A stretch of DNA of 64,000 nt from Lingula anatina (taxonomy: Eukaryota > Brachiopoda > Lingulata > Lingulida > Lingulidae). Made by a program: the position numbers and the translations under genes. The stretch lies in NCBI RefSeq assembly GCF_001039355.2, contig NW_019775577.1:165350-229349 (forward strand). The letters run 5' to 3'. Below, piece after piece: positions 12,901-27,300 of this stretch. Numbering within the stretch: position 1 is the stretch's first letter; each line of letters starts with the position of its first letter. The notes beneath the pieces were generated by a model. The model was not told the origin of the DNA, did not search any database, and was given only the letters and a program-made list of their open reading frames with translations.

Positions 12901-14541
12901 ATAGTACTTCCGAGAGAATTAATAAGCTTACAATCACTTTTATAGCATCTTTCAAAATATCTGTATAGCAGTGTGTTGCAATCAATTCTTCATGCTACTG
13001 TAAATAAGGCATCCGTCTTATCCCAAAAGTATGCAAAAATCAAGCAAAAACCACTTGTTTATTATACGAGGTCATTAGACGTCTTCGTCTTTTCAAAGCA
13101 TATTAGGAACATGTATGTCTAAAATGTCGAAATAATTTGAAGTCCTCTTATTTGGGGTGGAAGCCATAAACGAATCTTCAAAAAAAAAAAAAAGGTACGG
13201 CTCAGTAATTTATTGTACATTCTGCAAATAGCCTAGCTCATTATTTGATCCACACCGTCCAAAATAACGTTTTTCAAAAGATGATCAACAGATGTTTTAA
13301 TAAGGTTTGGATTGACGTTATACCGGTGTTAATTGTACATGAGAAGCGTCCGCGGGATCACAGGATGTCAAATACAAGACTTGCTAGCCCAATTTTGCAC
13401 AAATAGAATTAATTGGAGTATTTTGCATGGTGTGACATGCAAGCCTCCTGGTGACTGTGAAGACGTATATTCAAGTGCTTTGTTTTGCTGTAGAAGAGAA
13501 GGTTAAGCGAGTACAATATGTTTTCAGCATTTTATGGATGGTTAAAGCGAACTTTGCTCGGGCTTCAATATAATAGGCTATTTTCTAGAAATTCTAAAAG
13601 TAAATATTCATTTGTTTTTCACTATATCATCTATTTTCTCATTTATTTATCCTTTTTATTTATCGGTTCATCTATTCACCCCAGCGATTTTTGCAAATCA
13701 ATTCACTCATCTTTTCATCCATCTATTCATATCCTTTTATTTATTAGCAGCCTGTATTCTTTACAATGTATCATGCACCGATCTGTTATTAACCTTGGTC
13801 AATAAGCATTCTTAATTACGGCCATAGAGAATGTGTTATTGTCCGTATTTCTATACTGTTCCTCGTCTTTGTTCAGATCTTTTAATACACACATCAGCAA
13901 TCTTGGAGTTAATGAAAGGTCATTAGATAGCTGCTAGTTATAGGGCCTTTTGGCAATTCGTTAAATAAGCTGATATCTGCTTGTTTCCTCTAAAACCATT
14001 ATACCGTATTAATATTTTGAATTTTTTTATGATTGGTTTCTAGCATGTTGACTTTTTTGAAACAGCTTTAACATTTAAGTTATAAACTGTCCCATTAGTC
14101 AGTTTTTTAAAACAGATATATGCACTGTATGTCATTACAGGCTTTTGGACAGCGGAAATGGGTTTTGTAATGCACATGAATAAAATGACATTTCTGTCCT
14201 TAAATGTATATTTCAGCTCTAGTTGGTTATATTCTACCTGTATTCTTTATGTCGGTTTAATGACAATTTAATTTTCAAAAGCAGTAAAACCTATCGTGCA
14301 TGTTTCTCTATATCCACGAATATTGACGGTCTCACACAAAAGAGATCAACGTTTTTACTGATGCTGGTTACGTAACACGCGAGGACATATTCGCAACTAT
14401 GAATACGGTTACAATTAATACGATATATTCGTGTTCGATTCCATTTGCCTGTCGGTGTTTTCGAACACGCAAAGACCGTGTGCTTTTTGTAGAAAAATAT
14501 ATCCTTTTCATTATCAAGAAAACATCTCGGAAATACCACAG
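9978..14541. repeat. Large tandem duplication, copy B
   Basis: This is the second copy of 4941-9976, starting right after the N at 9977. It lacks the retroelement fragment and has (TTTA)n/(CAT)n sequence at 11130-11210 in its place. It continues without a break into the receptor promoter, so copy B is the one physically joined to the downstream gene. Copy A stops at GAAATACCACGG, corresponding to about 14541 here. Confidence 0.85.
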
Positions 14542-14761
14542 TTTTACATTCCATATGTGGTTTCACTATTCTATTCATCGGGTTGTCACGAACGTCTGGC
14601 ACTCTGCAAATTGCACAATTAATGAAGTAACGAGAAAAAAGAAGATATAAGGCACTCTAGTGCATGCGCATTGCGGTTTCCAGAAACGCTCTTTGCTTTT
14701 CCATGGCAACGAGGATAATCCCCAGGACGTAAGGCGCACAATCTCGTCCTCCTATAACTAC

Positions 14762-14780
14762 GTCACGTCATATATAAAAA
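14762..14780 (+). promoter_or_regulatory. Candidate TATA box with CRE half-sites for the receptor gene
   Basis: TATATAAA lies at 14771-14778, directly downstream of two overlapping CGTCA half-sites (TACGTCACGTCA, 14759-14770). It sits about 315 bases upstream of the chosen start codon, a plausible distance for a 5' leader. This is pattern-based only; no transcription start has been shown. Confidence 0.45.
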
Positions 14781-15093
14781 GCAGTTCACACATCCAGGTA
14801 GGCCACTTTCTAGCCGTGAAGTCGTCAACACAAAATCGAAACTGAAACGAACGCACGTAGCTATAGCTTTAGAACTTCTCACTTAAAGCGCACGCTGTTT
14901 ACACATTGACAGCGTACACTGGTTGAGCGTTCACAAACGGCAGCATGAACAACTCTTTAATTGAAATCTCCATTGAAGATGATTGATGAATGATTATCTC
15001 CCCGCTTTTGTATATTTATTCAAAGAGAGAGAGAGATGCCGATCCAATTACCGTCGTGTTTCATTTGAAGCTCTTAACATCACAACGGCGACG

Positions 15094-17667
15094 ATGCGTT
15101 ACTCAGTGATTCGAATCATCCCCTTGGTGTTTCTGCTTGACTTCAAAGCCAAGTCGGAGATACTCGTTCCCGATCTTCCACACAAACAGTACACCGTGAA
15201 TGGGGACATTAATTTGGGCGGGATATTTCCTCTCTCCGCCTTTGATACAAAACTACCATGTGGCAGCAAGTTGTGGTACGTTGGAATCGTGCAGATGGTG
15301 GAATCTATGGTGTACGCCATAGAACTGATCAACAACCGATCCGATTTGCTCCCGGGAATCAGACTGGGTTACGCTATTTTGGACAGTTGTTTAAAAGATA
15401 CCACCGCCCTGGCTCAGGCCATGCATTTCATCCCGCGCAACGACACAATTTGCAACAGTTTCGACCTAATGACGCCAGCGCCGCCCGTGGGTACTGCAAA
15501 CACCGGGTCGTCTGCCGCGGTTTCGGTTTCTAACAATTCCAAAGAATATCACTTATCCTTCGACGTCGTTGGTGTCGTCGGGGCAATGAAGAGCGGCAGC
15601 ACCATGCAAGTGGCAAATGCTTTGAATTTGTTCCATGTTCCTCTGATCAGCTACGCCTCCTCTTCAGATACGCTGAGCGATAAGTCTAAATACCCTTACT
15701 TCATGCGTTTGGTGTCGCCAGATAAATTTCAGGTGCGTTGTTGACATTGTACATATTTCTGCTGTGAAGTAGGCCTACGTAGTTTTAATTGTTAAGATGT
15801 TAAAATGTCCAATGTTTGTGTATGTTTTACAGGTCGGGTGTAGATTCTTTCTCTGAAGTTAATTTTGTGTTATAAAGTATCTTTCAGGCTTACTTTCAAA
15901 CAAATAAGCCGTATCCTTTTGATTCTTGTCTATCAAAATTAGAAAATCGCCGCTCTTTTTTTTTACTTTCATTATCCTGTTCGTTTGACGTTCTTCGTCG
16001 AATAAAACGATATTAGTTTTTAATCGAAAGTAGAGTGTTATATCTTAAATTCGGTACGCGTTACATTATTTCGCATTTATTGCTCTAACTTTTGTCGATG
16101 TTTCTCTGTCAAAGATGTTGGGTTTTGTCAATGTCTGATTGGCAGTGAGAAATATTAAACAATATTTTCACTGCAATTTTGTTATTTGTCCATTCACTGT
16201 TGTCAAGAGGTGATTTTTATTTTTATTATTTCCACCACAGGTTTTTTATCACCATGTCCATGAAAGTCAATATTCTTGTCAATTTGTTCAGTTCGTTCAG
16301 TGTGTTCACTTCATCTGTTACAACTTTTCCAAATAGTTGATGTTCTCAGCTTACTTTTTGTCTACTCCAGTATCAATTTTTTTATTACGCCAATGGAACT
16401 TATTTTTCTTGAAACGATGTCTTAATTGGCTGACTTATAGAGTTACATTCTACAAATGTGTATATGCTGGAGTGACAAAGATATCCCAGTGATGTTTAAC
16501 TATAGAATTCCCGATCTTGGGTGGGCTATAAGCAATGCATGGCAACTGGGTGAAAATATAACTTAATGTTTGGCGTAGTTAAACAATATGCTGACTAATT
16601 ACATCATTGATTACATGACTATTTACACCCTTAATTACATGACTAATTACTTCATTAATTGGATGAAAAGGTATAGATTTACCCTAAGACGCACCTGTAG
16701 CTGAAACCAACGGGTCCAATTAAGTAGAAATATAATCTTAACATCAGAGCTACTGAAAATGAGGATATATATAATAGACTATAATAAGCCTACATACAAC
16801 CCCAGGTTGCTGAAAGTGACACCCTTGTGTTAACTTAGAGCCAACTTAGGGAAAACCTTTCCAGCCTATTTGCACTTCAATATTCCCAGCCATCTTAGAC
16901 GATAAAAGTAAGGTGGTTTTACGTAGGCTGGCAAATTGGACCAACGCGCTTGGAGTATTAATGCTTCTTTATGTATATAAATTACACTAATTTACGTAAA
17001 AACCAGGAAAGCCATTTGTTGCACAACATAATAGAAACCACTAGTTGCATTACACTGAATAATCTTACATGCTCAAATGCAAGTTGCTTAACTTAATTGG
17101 GTATTGAATTAAATTTTATTTAACTCACTATTATTTTAATATTACACTGTATGTTGAAAAGGCATATAATCTAGTGTGATGGCACGTATAGTTGGGCAAA
17201 CCTTATCCTTAGATTTGATGTTAACAAGACTATTCAAATGTCAGGCATTTTGCGTAGAATTCTCGCAGTTTCTTTTGAACATCCACGCATTTCACCTCAA
17301 ACCTCTATTTAACAGCTGCAGGTTCAGAGATGAAATACTGTTAATCACTCTGTTCATTATGGGTAACAAGATTAATAGCTGACGATAGTCGTGGTGATAT
17401 GGCCCACACCCTCAGCCTGCCTTATTAAACAATATTACTTAAGAAGGTTTTATCTGCAAAAATGTATGCCGTGCTCATATCGAATATGCTATTACTTTAT
17501 TAATGTTTAGCCTCAAAAGAGTTGCACAATATTACGTTAGGGTTTGCGCATTACTTAAAACCCGGGTTATTATTGTTATTTATTTTTTTGAATATCTGAA
17601 AATAAAGGCCCATTTAAGATAGAACGGTACACATGACTGATCCAGGCTAGTGTTCTCTCTATATATT

Positions 17668-17704
<37 letters not shown>

Positions 17705-18273
17705 TATTTTCATTCTTTAGTTAGAAATAAAACACTGGCCAGCATGCAGACAAGATGGAAGCAACCGAAAAGCAATGTCCTCCCTCTGTCACTAATCGCA
17801 TTCAAGGAGAGCTAAACGTATGTGTAAAGGTTGTCTAATAACAAAAAGAACAATGACTAAAGACTCACTGCTGTTAGTCACAGCACATTTTTAGATATGA
17901 TCAATAGATTGACGACTAGCGCACGCGTCGTCTTTCCTGTCGTGCTGTCGCTTTAACCGAACAGCACGATTGAACAAAAACTGCACTATAATTTATATTA
18001 AGCCATAATTCCCACCATTCCATTTCAAATAGGCCGCATTCAGAAAAAATGGACTAGCTAGTCCGTGCGTCAAATATCGCCACCCACTAAAAAGCTTGTC
18101 GTCTAATCCGCTTTTAGACACTGAATAGATTCCCCGTGGGGAAGTATTCAAGTGGGTCAGCCATATTTGAACCTCGGACTAGTTAGTCCACTATTCTGAA
18201 TGCGGCCATACTCCTTTCCCTGCCTTGGTTCATGTATCAGCAGTGGCTGAGGCATTAACGAGATAATATATAT

Positions 18274-18330
<57 letters not shown>

Positions 18331-21300
18331 CGAGGATAGCACCTGTTTCCATCACTTAATTCTCCCAGGAAACGCAGTGCTTGCATTCAAGTGCCTCGAG
18401 GACACATGGCGACAAGATGTTTGGGATAAAAATAGGGACATAAAGATGGATAAGAGCTCTTTGGAGTGACTCATACATATTTCGTGCAGTCTTGCGATTT
18501 TTTCAAGTCCTCGGGGGGGGGGGGGTCACATTCAACCATCACTTCCTACCAGAAGATATATTATTATTATTTGTCGAATCATGCCAGAGCATTGTGCTTG
18601 ACCTTAAACTTGCTGTTGGTACTTGGTACCCAGTTTCCGATTCGAGGTACATCTTTGTGCGTTTCTGCCGTCTCCTGATGGGATAATTGATATTAATGGC
18701 GTGTTTTCCTGCTGGAACCCACTACAGCACCGGACACTGAAATGCAAGTCACATGATTACACATTTACTAGCTTAATATCTCTGAAGAAAATCCCATTAT
18801 TTATTAGGAAGTGAAGTGAATATTTGTGTCCAAGGGTAATAGGAATTCAAATGTGATGTACATTTGTGTCTTTATCGTGTTTTGTTCAACATCACATTGC
18901 AGTGCAGCCCTAGATCGGTTCTCTTTTATGTTTTATTTTCAATCTTTTAGTTAGTTTGCACTCACTTGAGATAAAATTTAAAAGATGGACTAATTAAATG
19001 ATTAATGACAGTATGATAAAGAAACCATTTGAAGTTATATATTTTCACCTACATGTACAATGTAAGTATGTAAATGAACTTAAGAGACATGTATCAGTAT
19101 ACAATTGAAATTGGTATTACTCTAATGCGGTGTTGTATGAAATTCGTTCATTTATTCTTTGAAAAACAAACGATCGAGTGAACAGAGAGAGAAAAGGAGG
19201 ATGAGACAAATAGTGAGCGGATTACACACTGAAATATGAACTCCTGATTAATACCATTATTAAACTTAGGGACAGACTGCGTGTGCTTTGTTATTTCCAA
19301 CCACACAGCTCGAGCATGCAAGAGATTTGACGACTTGCACGGCAATTCTGGGAAATAACAAGCCATAACAGTGGTTTCGCGCCTTATTTAGTGAGTGCAT
19401 TTTGTATTTATCTTTTTTCTTTGACATGGACGAACAAAAGAAAAGGCTATTTGTTTCGGTTTCCATTTATTTGCACCATCCTTGATTTTGAACAAATTAT
19501 TCTCGCTAACCATAACTTTTACAAATGTAATGGAGGCGAAATGTGTCACACGGACCCTATTTTTCTTAATAAGATGTAATAGTTCTACTTTTATAATAAA
19601 TAAGAGGTACGAGTGATGTTAGATTACTCTGTAGAGTCGTAATTGTAAGGTACGTTCGTTTGTTTGTTGCAATTTCAACAATTCAAGATAGTCATAATGA
19701 TTTGTAATTTGAACCGCCAGCTATGGCTTGTTGTTTTGGCGGATAACCCCCAGCTTTATTTATACATGAATGATAGTCACGACTTTCAGACTGCCAGATT
19801 GAAATAAAGACAATTGCCGCTATCACGAACAGACGGACAAACGCGGCAAAGTACTACAGATCGGTGTTATTCTCAAATCAGGTTTTACATGGAATTGCTG
19901 GTCACTCTATAAATACAAAACCTGTCCCTGAAGACTAAATTAAATCATTGAACATTTTTGATTGAACACAGCACCAGAATGGTTTCGGGGAAGTCATTAG
20001 GTGCAAAGAAAGGCCCCTGACAATGGAAGTACTTGCAGTCAAACCCCACATAAGAATGCCCCGGTTGGACTTGCGGGAGGACAAGAACCCTGTTGCGTTT
20101 GGACCGGGAACGTTTATTGTTTCTTATTCAATTTATTGGTACATAAGTCCAATATATGACGCAAACCTTTGAATATAGGATTATTATTTACTGACGCGAT
20201 ATGCCCGGAAATTTCGAGCTCATTTCCTTCTTGTATCGTTTAATTTCCTATCGTTCAGTAACCATCCTGCTGCTTGCAATTGTGCCCGTGTAAAGGGACG
20301 TGACCGATACAAAATTGATAAAATCGCTCTGCGTCATGCCTTTGTGAAGCAGTATTATCTTCTACGTCTATTCTTAGAAGATAATAATGTCTTGGGTCGT
20401 GTTTCATTCAAATCTGCATCATGTAACACGATATCGTTAGTGGTATTGAAAAGGGCATGGAAATATGTCACCTCCATACAAGTAAATTGGAAATTTGTGG
20501 ATATTGCGGTTTCTGCAAATGTTAGGGCTACAAGGGTCTAGTTTCGATTTCTTTATTCAAAAGATTACGTAACCTGAATTTGTTACATTACATAAACGCC
20601 ACTGTAAAAATAAAAAATGCCTCTAAAAAGGTACCTCTTTCGATTTACACAATGAGCTTTAATTTATCCCTATCTTTCATGCCAACCTAATATCTTTGAA
20701 ACCATCGTATTCCCCACATTCTCAAAATCAGTGTCTTATATGCATAGCACGTTCTTGTATTGTCACGTTTTAAAAAATGTGCTGAGGATCGTAGCAAACC
20801 GCCACTAAAATAAAGGTATACGTTATCGGCTATAAAAGGGTCGTTCACGCTGATTATCTTCTGAAACGAGTTGGCTTATGGTGAAATAAGCTGATGGGAT
20901 TGGCCATTTTAGTCAGTGGAAAAGGACAGATGATGACATTTTCTCCTTATAATCTTATGTTTATATCTATTTAATGGTTGGAGGTCCAGCTTCATACTGT
21001 TTTCATCATTTAATTTTTTTTGCCACTTGTAGGAGAACGTATGTTTCAGAGACTCACCAGACTTTAAGGACTAAATTGCTTAGTTAGAAGTGGTATAAAA
21101 CATCAACCCCAAGTGCAAATGCATTGATTCGTGAGTCGAAGAAAATTCCTGTTTTCATTCGAAATCAAGGATACGATACCGTTACTTTTTCATATTGAAA
21201 TGCCCAATTTTTTTAATTAAAACGTTCAGGAGGCCTACATATCACAACATGAGAGACACTGTAGAAGAGCTGTAATTTATGGAATCAGCGTCAACCCTTT

Positions 21301-24300
21301 TCACTGGATTAAATCATTGCAAAATATACATACATGTATGTGATCCATTTGTGTTACAGAAATTGATAATGTTCTTGATAGCCTTGCTCTTTACGTATTA
21401 TGTAGGGTTTTTTAGCAGACCACTTTGCCAAATGATGCTTTTGTAATAAAGTCATTAAAATCTGCTTTTTAAGTAGAAGTATGCTAAGAAAAACCTTAAA
21501 ATGCCGTTTTTAAAAATAATTGTACTTATATTTTACTGTATTTTATTTATTCACTTATTTGTTTGTTCAAGAATGGCTTGGTAACAAATCAGCGTCAACA
21601 AGAACCATCGTCAGAATGGTTGAAGACATGCCACGGAAGCATCAAGTTTCATAGAGAAGTTTAAATAAAACAAACACATTATTCGTGTTAATTTGCTGAA
21701 TATTACTCATCCGTTTTTTCTTCCAGTCGTGCAGTTCTATCCCATGTTATCTAATCATCTAAAACGATACACATATATATTATTCTCTCTTAAAGTGAAG
21801 TGGAAAAACCAGCATAATGGAAAATTATGTTGACAGTACCTGTTATACTGTATGCCATAAAACCACTTAGTCTTTTACATGTAACGCCAACGCTACTTCA
21901 GTCATAAAGTAATGCTAGAACTCATTCCCTGAATTGCCGAAGATCATCCAAACAGGATAAACAGTTTATTTTGTAAAGTTCGTGAAATAGGATATAGACA
22001 TCATTAAAACATTGCACCTGAATAAATGAAACAGCTACACATCTAGGGCCTCTTCAGAATCGGTTACATCGACCCAGCCAATGCGTGTTAACTCCGCAGT
22101 GACTCTTGCTGAATGCAACTTATTAACAGACTAACACGCCCCCTCCTGGTGCTGAGTAGAATATAGAAAAGATGGTGATTAGACGAATACGGGGGGGGGA
22201 GGGGGGGGACGTGCTAGGTTTTAATCATTCAACGAGAGGACCGGTGGAGTTAGAGTGCATTATCTAGATCGGCAAAACCCATTCTGAACGTTCCCCTATT
22301 GTTAATCTGACGGCATTAGCATTCATCTGAATTATTGTTGGTTCCTCTATGCAATTTGATTCGTGCAAATCAAACCAAATACGCCGTCAGCACAACACAA
22401 TGCAACAGAAAGTCTTTAAGATTGCATGCAACTTTAGGGCTGAAAAAGAAAACATCACCTGAAATTGCATGCGTTGGCAGCATTCACTTGTGTAACAGGC
22501 TCTCTTATGAAAAGAAATGAAACACTCACAAATGTTATATGAATACTTTTATAAAAGCAAATATTGTATAGCCTACAGAAAATTAGACGTGGTAGTAAGC
22601 AGTAGGAGCAGTAGGCGGTATATAATAAATTTCATTTTTATTTAAGCACCCTCCTGTAAACCCATTTTCCCAGTAATGCACTACCCTTCTTTGCATCATC
22701 TGAAGCTGTAATTTCCTTCAGGATGTTCATATTAATGCTAAATAAGATTCGTGCAAAAACACGTTGGGATTAGTTTAAGTTAGCTTGACGTTGTTTTTTA
22801 TTTTAAATGACATCTTTGAAATGCACATTACTTCTTTTGTTAAGTTGTTATCTCAACATACAACAGAATGCTACCGAATTTTACCAGTTTGTTTTTTTCA
22901 TCTTGCAACATGTCGATCTTGCACAGATCGAAAATAAGAATTCTAACACTAATACCACCAATCAGAATATTTTACTATGATAAAGACTAACGCGCACAAA
23001 TCATCACCCATATGTTAAACTTGTATCTGGGTCCACATGGGTTCTACGTGGGTGAGCTAATGACCTGCTAGGGCAAACCATGTGTAGACCTATGTGGTGG
23101 CAACTATCAAACCCATCCAGAACCCCTTATAAGTGGACTGTATGGGTCCCCATAAGGAACCGGTTTTGGTCTTTCGACGTAATTGCCTTGACACCAAGCA
23201 TCTTTAATTTCTTTACCATGAAAAGCCTTTGGATTTGATTACAATGAAAAATGATAATTTAGCCAAATATCTTATAAAGTGTAGTCATTTTCACGTTTGT
23301 CTTTTAGGTTAAAGCTATGATAGACATCATCCTCTACCATGGCTGGTCATACATATCCGCCGTCCACGAGGAAGGCAATTACGGTGAGACCGCTCTCAAG
23401 ACTTTCCGGCGCTACGCTAAGGCCTTCGGCATCTGTATCGCCGTGGACGCTCAGCTAAGCCTGTCTTCAACGGAGGAAGATAATGACCAGGTAGTGAGAA
23501 ACTTGGTGAACCATAAAAATGCTCACGTGGTGGTGGTTTTCAGTGGACCAGCAGTGGCTCTTCAGCTCTTCAAGGCCGTCGAACGTGCAGGAATAACGAG
23601 GATGTTTCAGTGGATTGGAAGCGAGGCGTGGGGCACCCGGATCAACTCTCTGGTTGAGGTGTTGGATGTCGTTGCCGGAGCAATAACGGTGCAGGTTTCA
23701 TGGCGGTATGTGCCTGATTTTGATCGATATTTCACCTCTCTCCAGCTGGGGGATAAGCCGGAAAACCCGTGGTTTGAGGAGTTCTGGGAGATGCAGTTTG
23801 GATGCTCCTGGAAAGATGGCGCCACCCGCCCTTGCGACGAAACAGATACCGTTTCAAAAAGCGCCACCTATAAACCGATTAAGAATATTTCCCCGGTGAT
23901 AGATTCCGTAACCACATTTGCCTACGCCTTGCATGACGTCATCGAAAAGCGTTGCCCCGGAGCGACGGGAAAAGGAGCTCGTGACTGCATCACTGGGCCA
24001 CACCTACTAGAGAGCTTAAAGAACATCACATTTGAAGGAGTTCTGGGGAAGATCGCCTTTGATGAAAATGGGGACTTTTTGGGACAATACGACCTTGTGC
24101 AACTGATAGATGTTCGAGGACCCAACTATAAACAGGTCAAACTGGCCACATGGGACGCCACTCTCAACGGCCTGATATTCGACGGTAAGCCAATAAAATG
24201 GAACTTGGACGACTCGGACCCTGCGAATCAAACCGTCCCCGAATCAGTGTGTGCTAAACCTTGCAGGCCTGGGGAGTTCTACATCCCTAAAGAACTCAAA

Positions 24301-27300
24301 TGTTGCTGGGAGTGCCGCCACTGTAGGGACAACGAAATCACCACCAACAACGCCTCCACCTGCCTGGCGTGTCCCATCTTTCAATGGCCAGAACAGTCGA
24401 CCTTCACCTCATGTGAGCCGATCGCAGCAGAGCACGTGCGATGGGGAGATCCATTGGCCATTGGCATAGTAATTGTAGCTTTACTAGGTCTCTTGGCTAC
24501 AGTGGCCACTTCAGTTTTCTACATTCGATTCAACAAAGAACGCCTCATTAAAGCCTCCAGTCGTGAACTCAGTTTCCTCATGCTCATTGGAATACTTCTC
24601 GGTTACGTAACGGCAATCATTTTCTTGGCGACCCCCAAAGATTATTTGTGCTACTGTGAGTATTTGGGCTTCAGTCTCAGCTTTTCTTGGCTGTATGCAC
24701 CTCTAGCGACCAGAACCAACAGAATTTATAGAATTTTCAACACTGGGAAGAAATCGACCATTCGACCAAAATTCATCTCACCGAGGTCACAAGTGACAAT
24801 AGCGACGATATTTATTACTGTTCAGGTAGGTCCTTTTAATAGGTCCTTTTTATACTTGAAAGAAAATCCGTCTAATGCCTTTGACTAATTTAACATAGTA
24901 ATTAGGGGCTCATGTCTTCAAAACAAGAAACTTAAACCCTAACAATGGCACACCCTAGCCGTCAACCATGCTAATTTACATGATAATATATCTCTTAGGG
25001 TCTATTCCCACAACTTTAGATCGATCTATCACCGCGGGGAGTCTCACCAGACTACCGTCAGATAATCCCCTTTAAGTGTCNTGATTCGTGCAAATCAAAC
25101 GAAATACGCCGTAAGCACAACACAATGCAACAGAAAGTCTTTAAGATTGCATGCAACTTTAGGGCTGAAAAAGAAAACATCACCTGAAATTGCATGCGTT
25201 GGCAGCATTCACTTGTGTAACAGGCTCTCTAATGAAAAGAAATGAAACACTCACAAATGTTATATGAATACTTTTATAAAAGCAAATATTGTATAGCCTA
25301 CAGAAAATTAGACGTGGTAGTAAGCAGTAGGAGCAGTAGGCGGTATATAATAAATTTCATTTTTATTTAAGTACCCTCCTGTAAACCCATTTTCCCAGTA
25401 ATGCACTACCCATCTTTGCATCATCTGAAGCTGTAATTTCCTTCAGGATGTTCATATTAATGCTAAATAAGATTCGTGCAAAAACACGTTGGGATTAAAT
25501 TAAGTTAGCTTGACGTTGTTTTTTAATTTAAATGACATCTTTGAAATGCACAATACTTCTTTTGTTAAGTTGTTATCTCAACATACAACAGAATGCTACC
25601 GAATTTTACCAGTTTTTTTTATCTTGCAACATGTCGATCTTGCACAGATCGAAAATAAGAATTCTAACACTAATACCACCAATCACAATATTTTACTATG
25701 ATAAAGACTAACGCGCACAAATCATCACCAACATGTTAAACTTGTATCTGGGTCCACATGGGTTCTACGTGGGTGAGCTAATGACCTGCTAGGGCAAACC
25801 ATGTGTAGACCTATGTGGTGGCAACTATCAAACCCATCCAGAACCCCTTATAAGTGGACTGTATGGGTCCCCATAAGGAACCGGTTTTGGTCTTTCGACG
25901 TAATTGCCTTGACACCAAGCATCTTTAATTTCTTTACCATGAAAAGCCTTTGGATTTGATAACAAAGAAAAATGATAAAGTAGCCAAATATCTTATAAAG
26001 TGTAGTCATTTTCACGTTTGTCTTTTAGGTTAAAGCTATGATAGACATCATCCTCTACCATGGCTGGTCTTACATATCCGCCATCCACGAGGAAGGCAAT
26101 TACGGTGAGACCGCTCTCAAGACTTTCCGGCGCTACGCTAAGGCCTTCGGCATCTGTATCGCCGTGGACGCTCAGCTAAGCCTGTCTTCAACGGAGGAAG
26201 ATAATGACCAAGTAGTGAGAAACTTGGTGAACCATAAAAATGCTCACGTGGTGGTGGTTTTCAGTGGACCAGCTGTGGCTCTTCAGCTCTTCAAGGCCGT
26301 TGAACGTGCAGGAATAACGAGGATGTTTCAGTGGATTGGAAGCGAGGCGTGGGGCACCCGGATCAACTCTCTGGTTGAGGTGTTGGATGTCGTTGCCGGA
26401 GCAATAACGGTGCAGGTTTCATGGCGGTATGTGCCTGATTTTGATCGATATTTCACCTCTCTCCAGCTGGGGGATAAGCCGGGAAACCCGTGGTTTGAGG
26501 AGTTCTGGGAGATGCAGTTTGGATGCTCCTGGAAAGATGGCGCCACCCGCCCTTGCGACGAAACAGATACCGTTTCAAAAAGCGCCACCTATAAACCGAT
26601 TAAGAATATTTCCCCGGTGATAGATTCCGTAACAACATTTGCCTACGCCTTGCATGACGTCATCGAAAAGCGTTGCCCCGGAGCGACGGGAAAAGGAGCT
26701 CGTGACTGCATCAGTGGGCCACACCTACTAGAGAGCTTAAAGAACATCACATTTGAAGGAGTTCTGGGGAAGATCGCCTTTGATGAAAATGGGGACTTTT
26801 TGGGACAATACGACCTTGTGCAACTGATAGATGTTCGAGGACCCAACTATAAACAGGTCAAACTGGCCACATGGGACGCCACTCTCAACGGCCTGATATT
26901 CGACGGTAAGCCAATAAAATGGAACTTGGACGACTCGGACCCTGCGAATCAAACCGTCCCCGAATCAGTGTGTGCTAAACCATGCAGGCCTGGGGAGTTC
27001 TACATCCCAAAAGAACTCAAATGTTGCTGGGAGTGCCGCCACTGTAGGGACAACGAAATCACCATCAACAATGCCTCCACCTGCCTGGCGTGTCCCATCT
27101 TTCAATGGCCAGAACAGTCAACCTTCACCTCATGTGAGCCGATCGCAGCAGAGCACGTGCGATGGGGAGATCCATTGGCCATTGGCATAGTAATTGTAGC
27201 TTTACTAGGTCTCTTGGCTACAGTGGCCACTTCAGTTTTCTACATTCGATTCAACAAAGAACGCCTCATTAAAGCCTCCAGTCGTGAACTCAGTTTCCTC

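Larger units (their letters stand above)
15733..23307 (+). other. Intron 1 of the receptor gene and its contents
   Basis: This 7.6-kb phase-0 intron runs from GTGCGTTG to TCTTTTAG. It contains a (CT)n tract at 17671-17700, a palindromic family A element at 18032-18207, a long (AT)n tract at 18268-18327, a poly-G run at 18512-18525 and a family B element at about 22045-22295. Sequence from 22360 onward is repeated from 25082. I found no nested gene. Confidence 0.7.
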
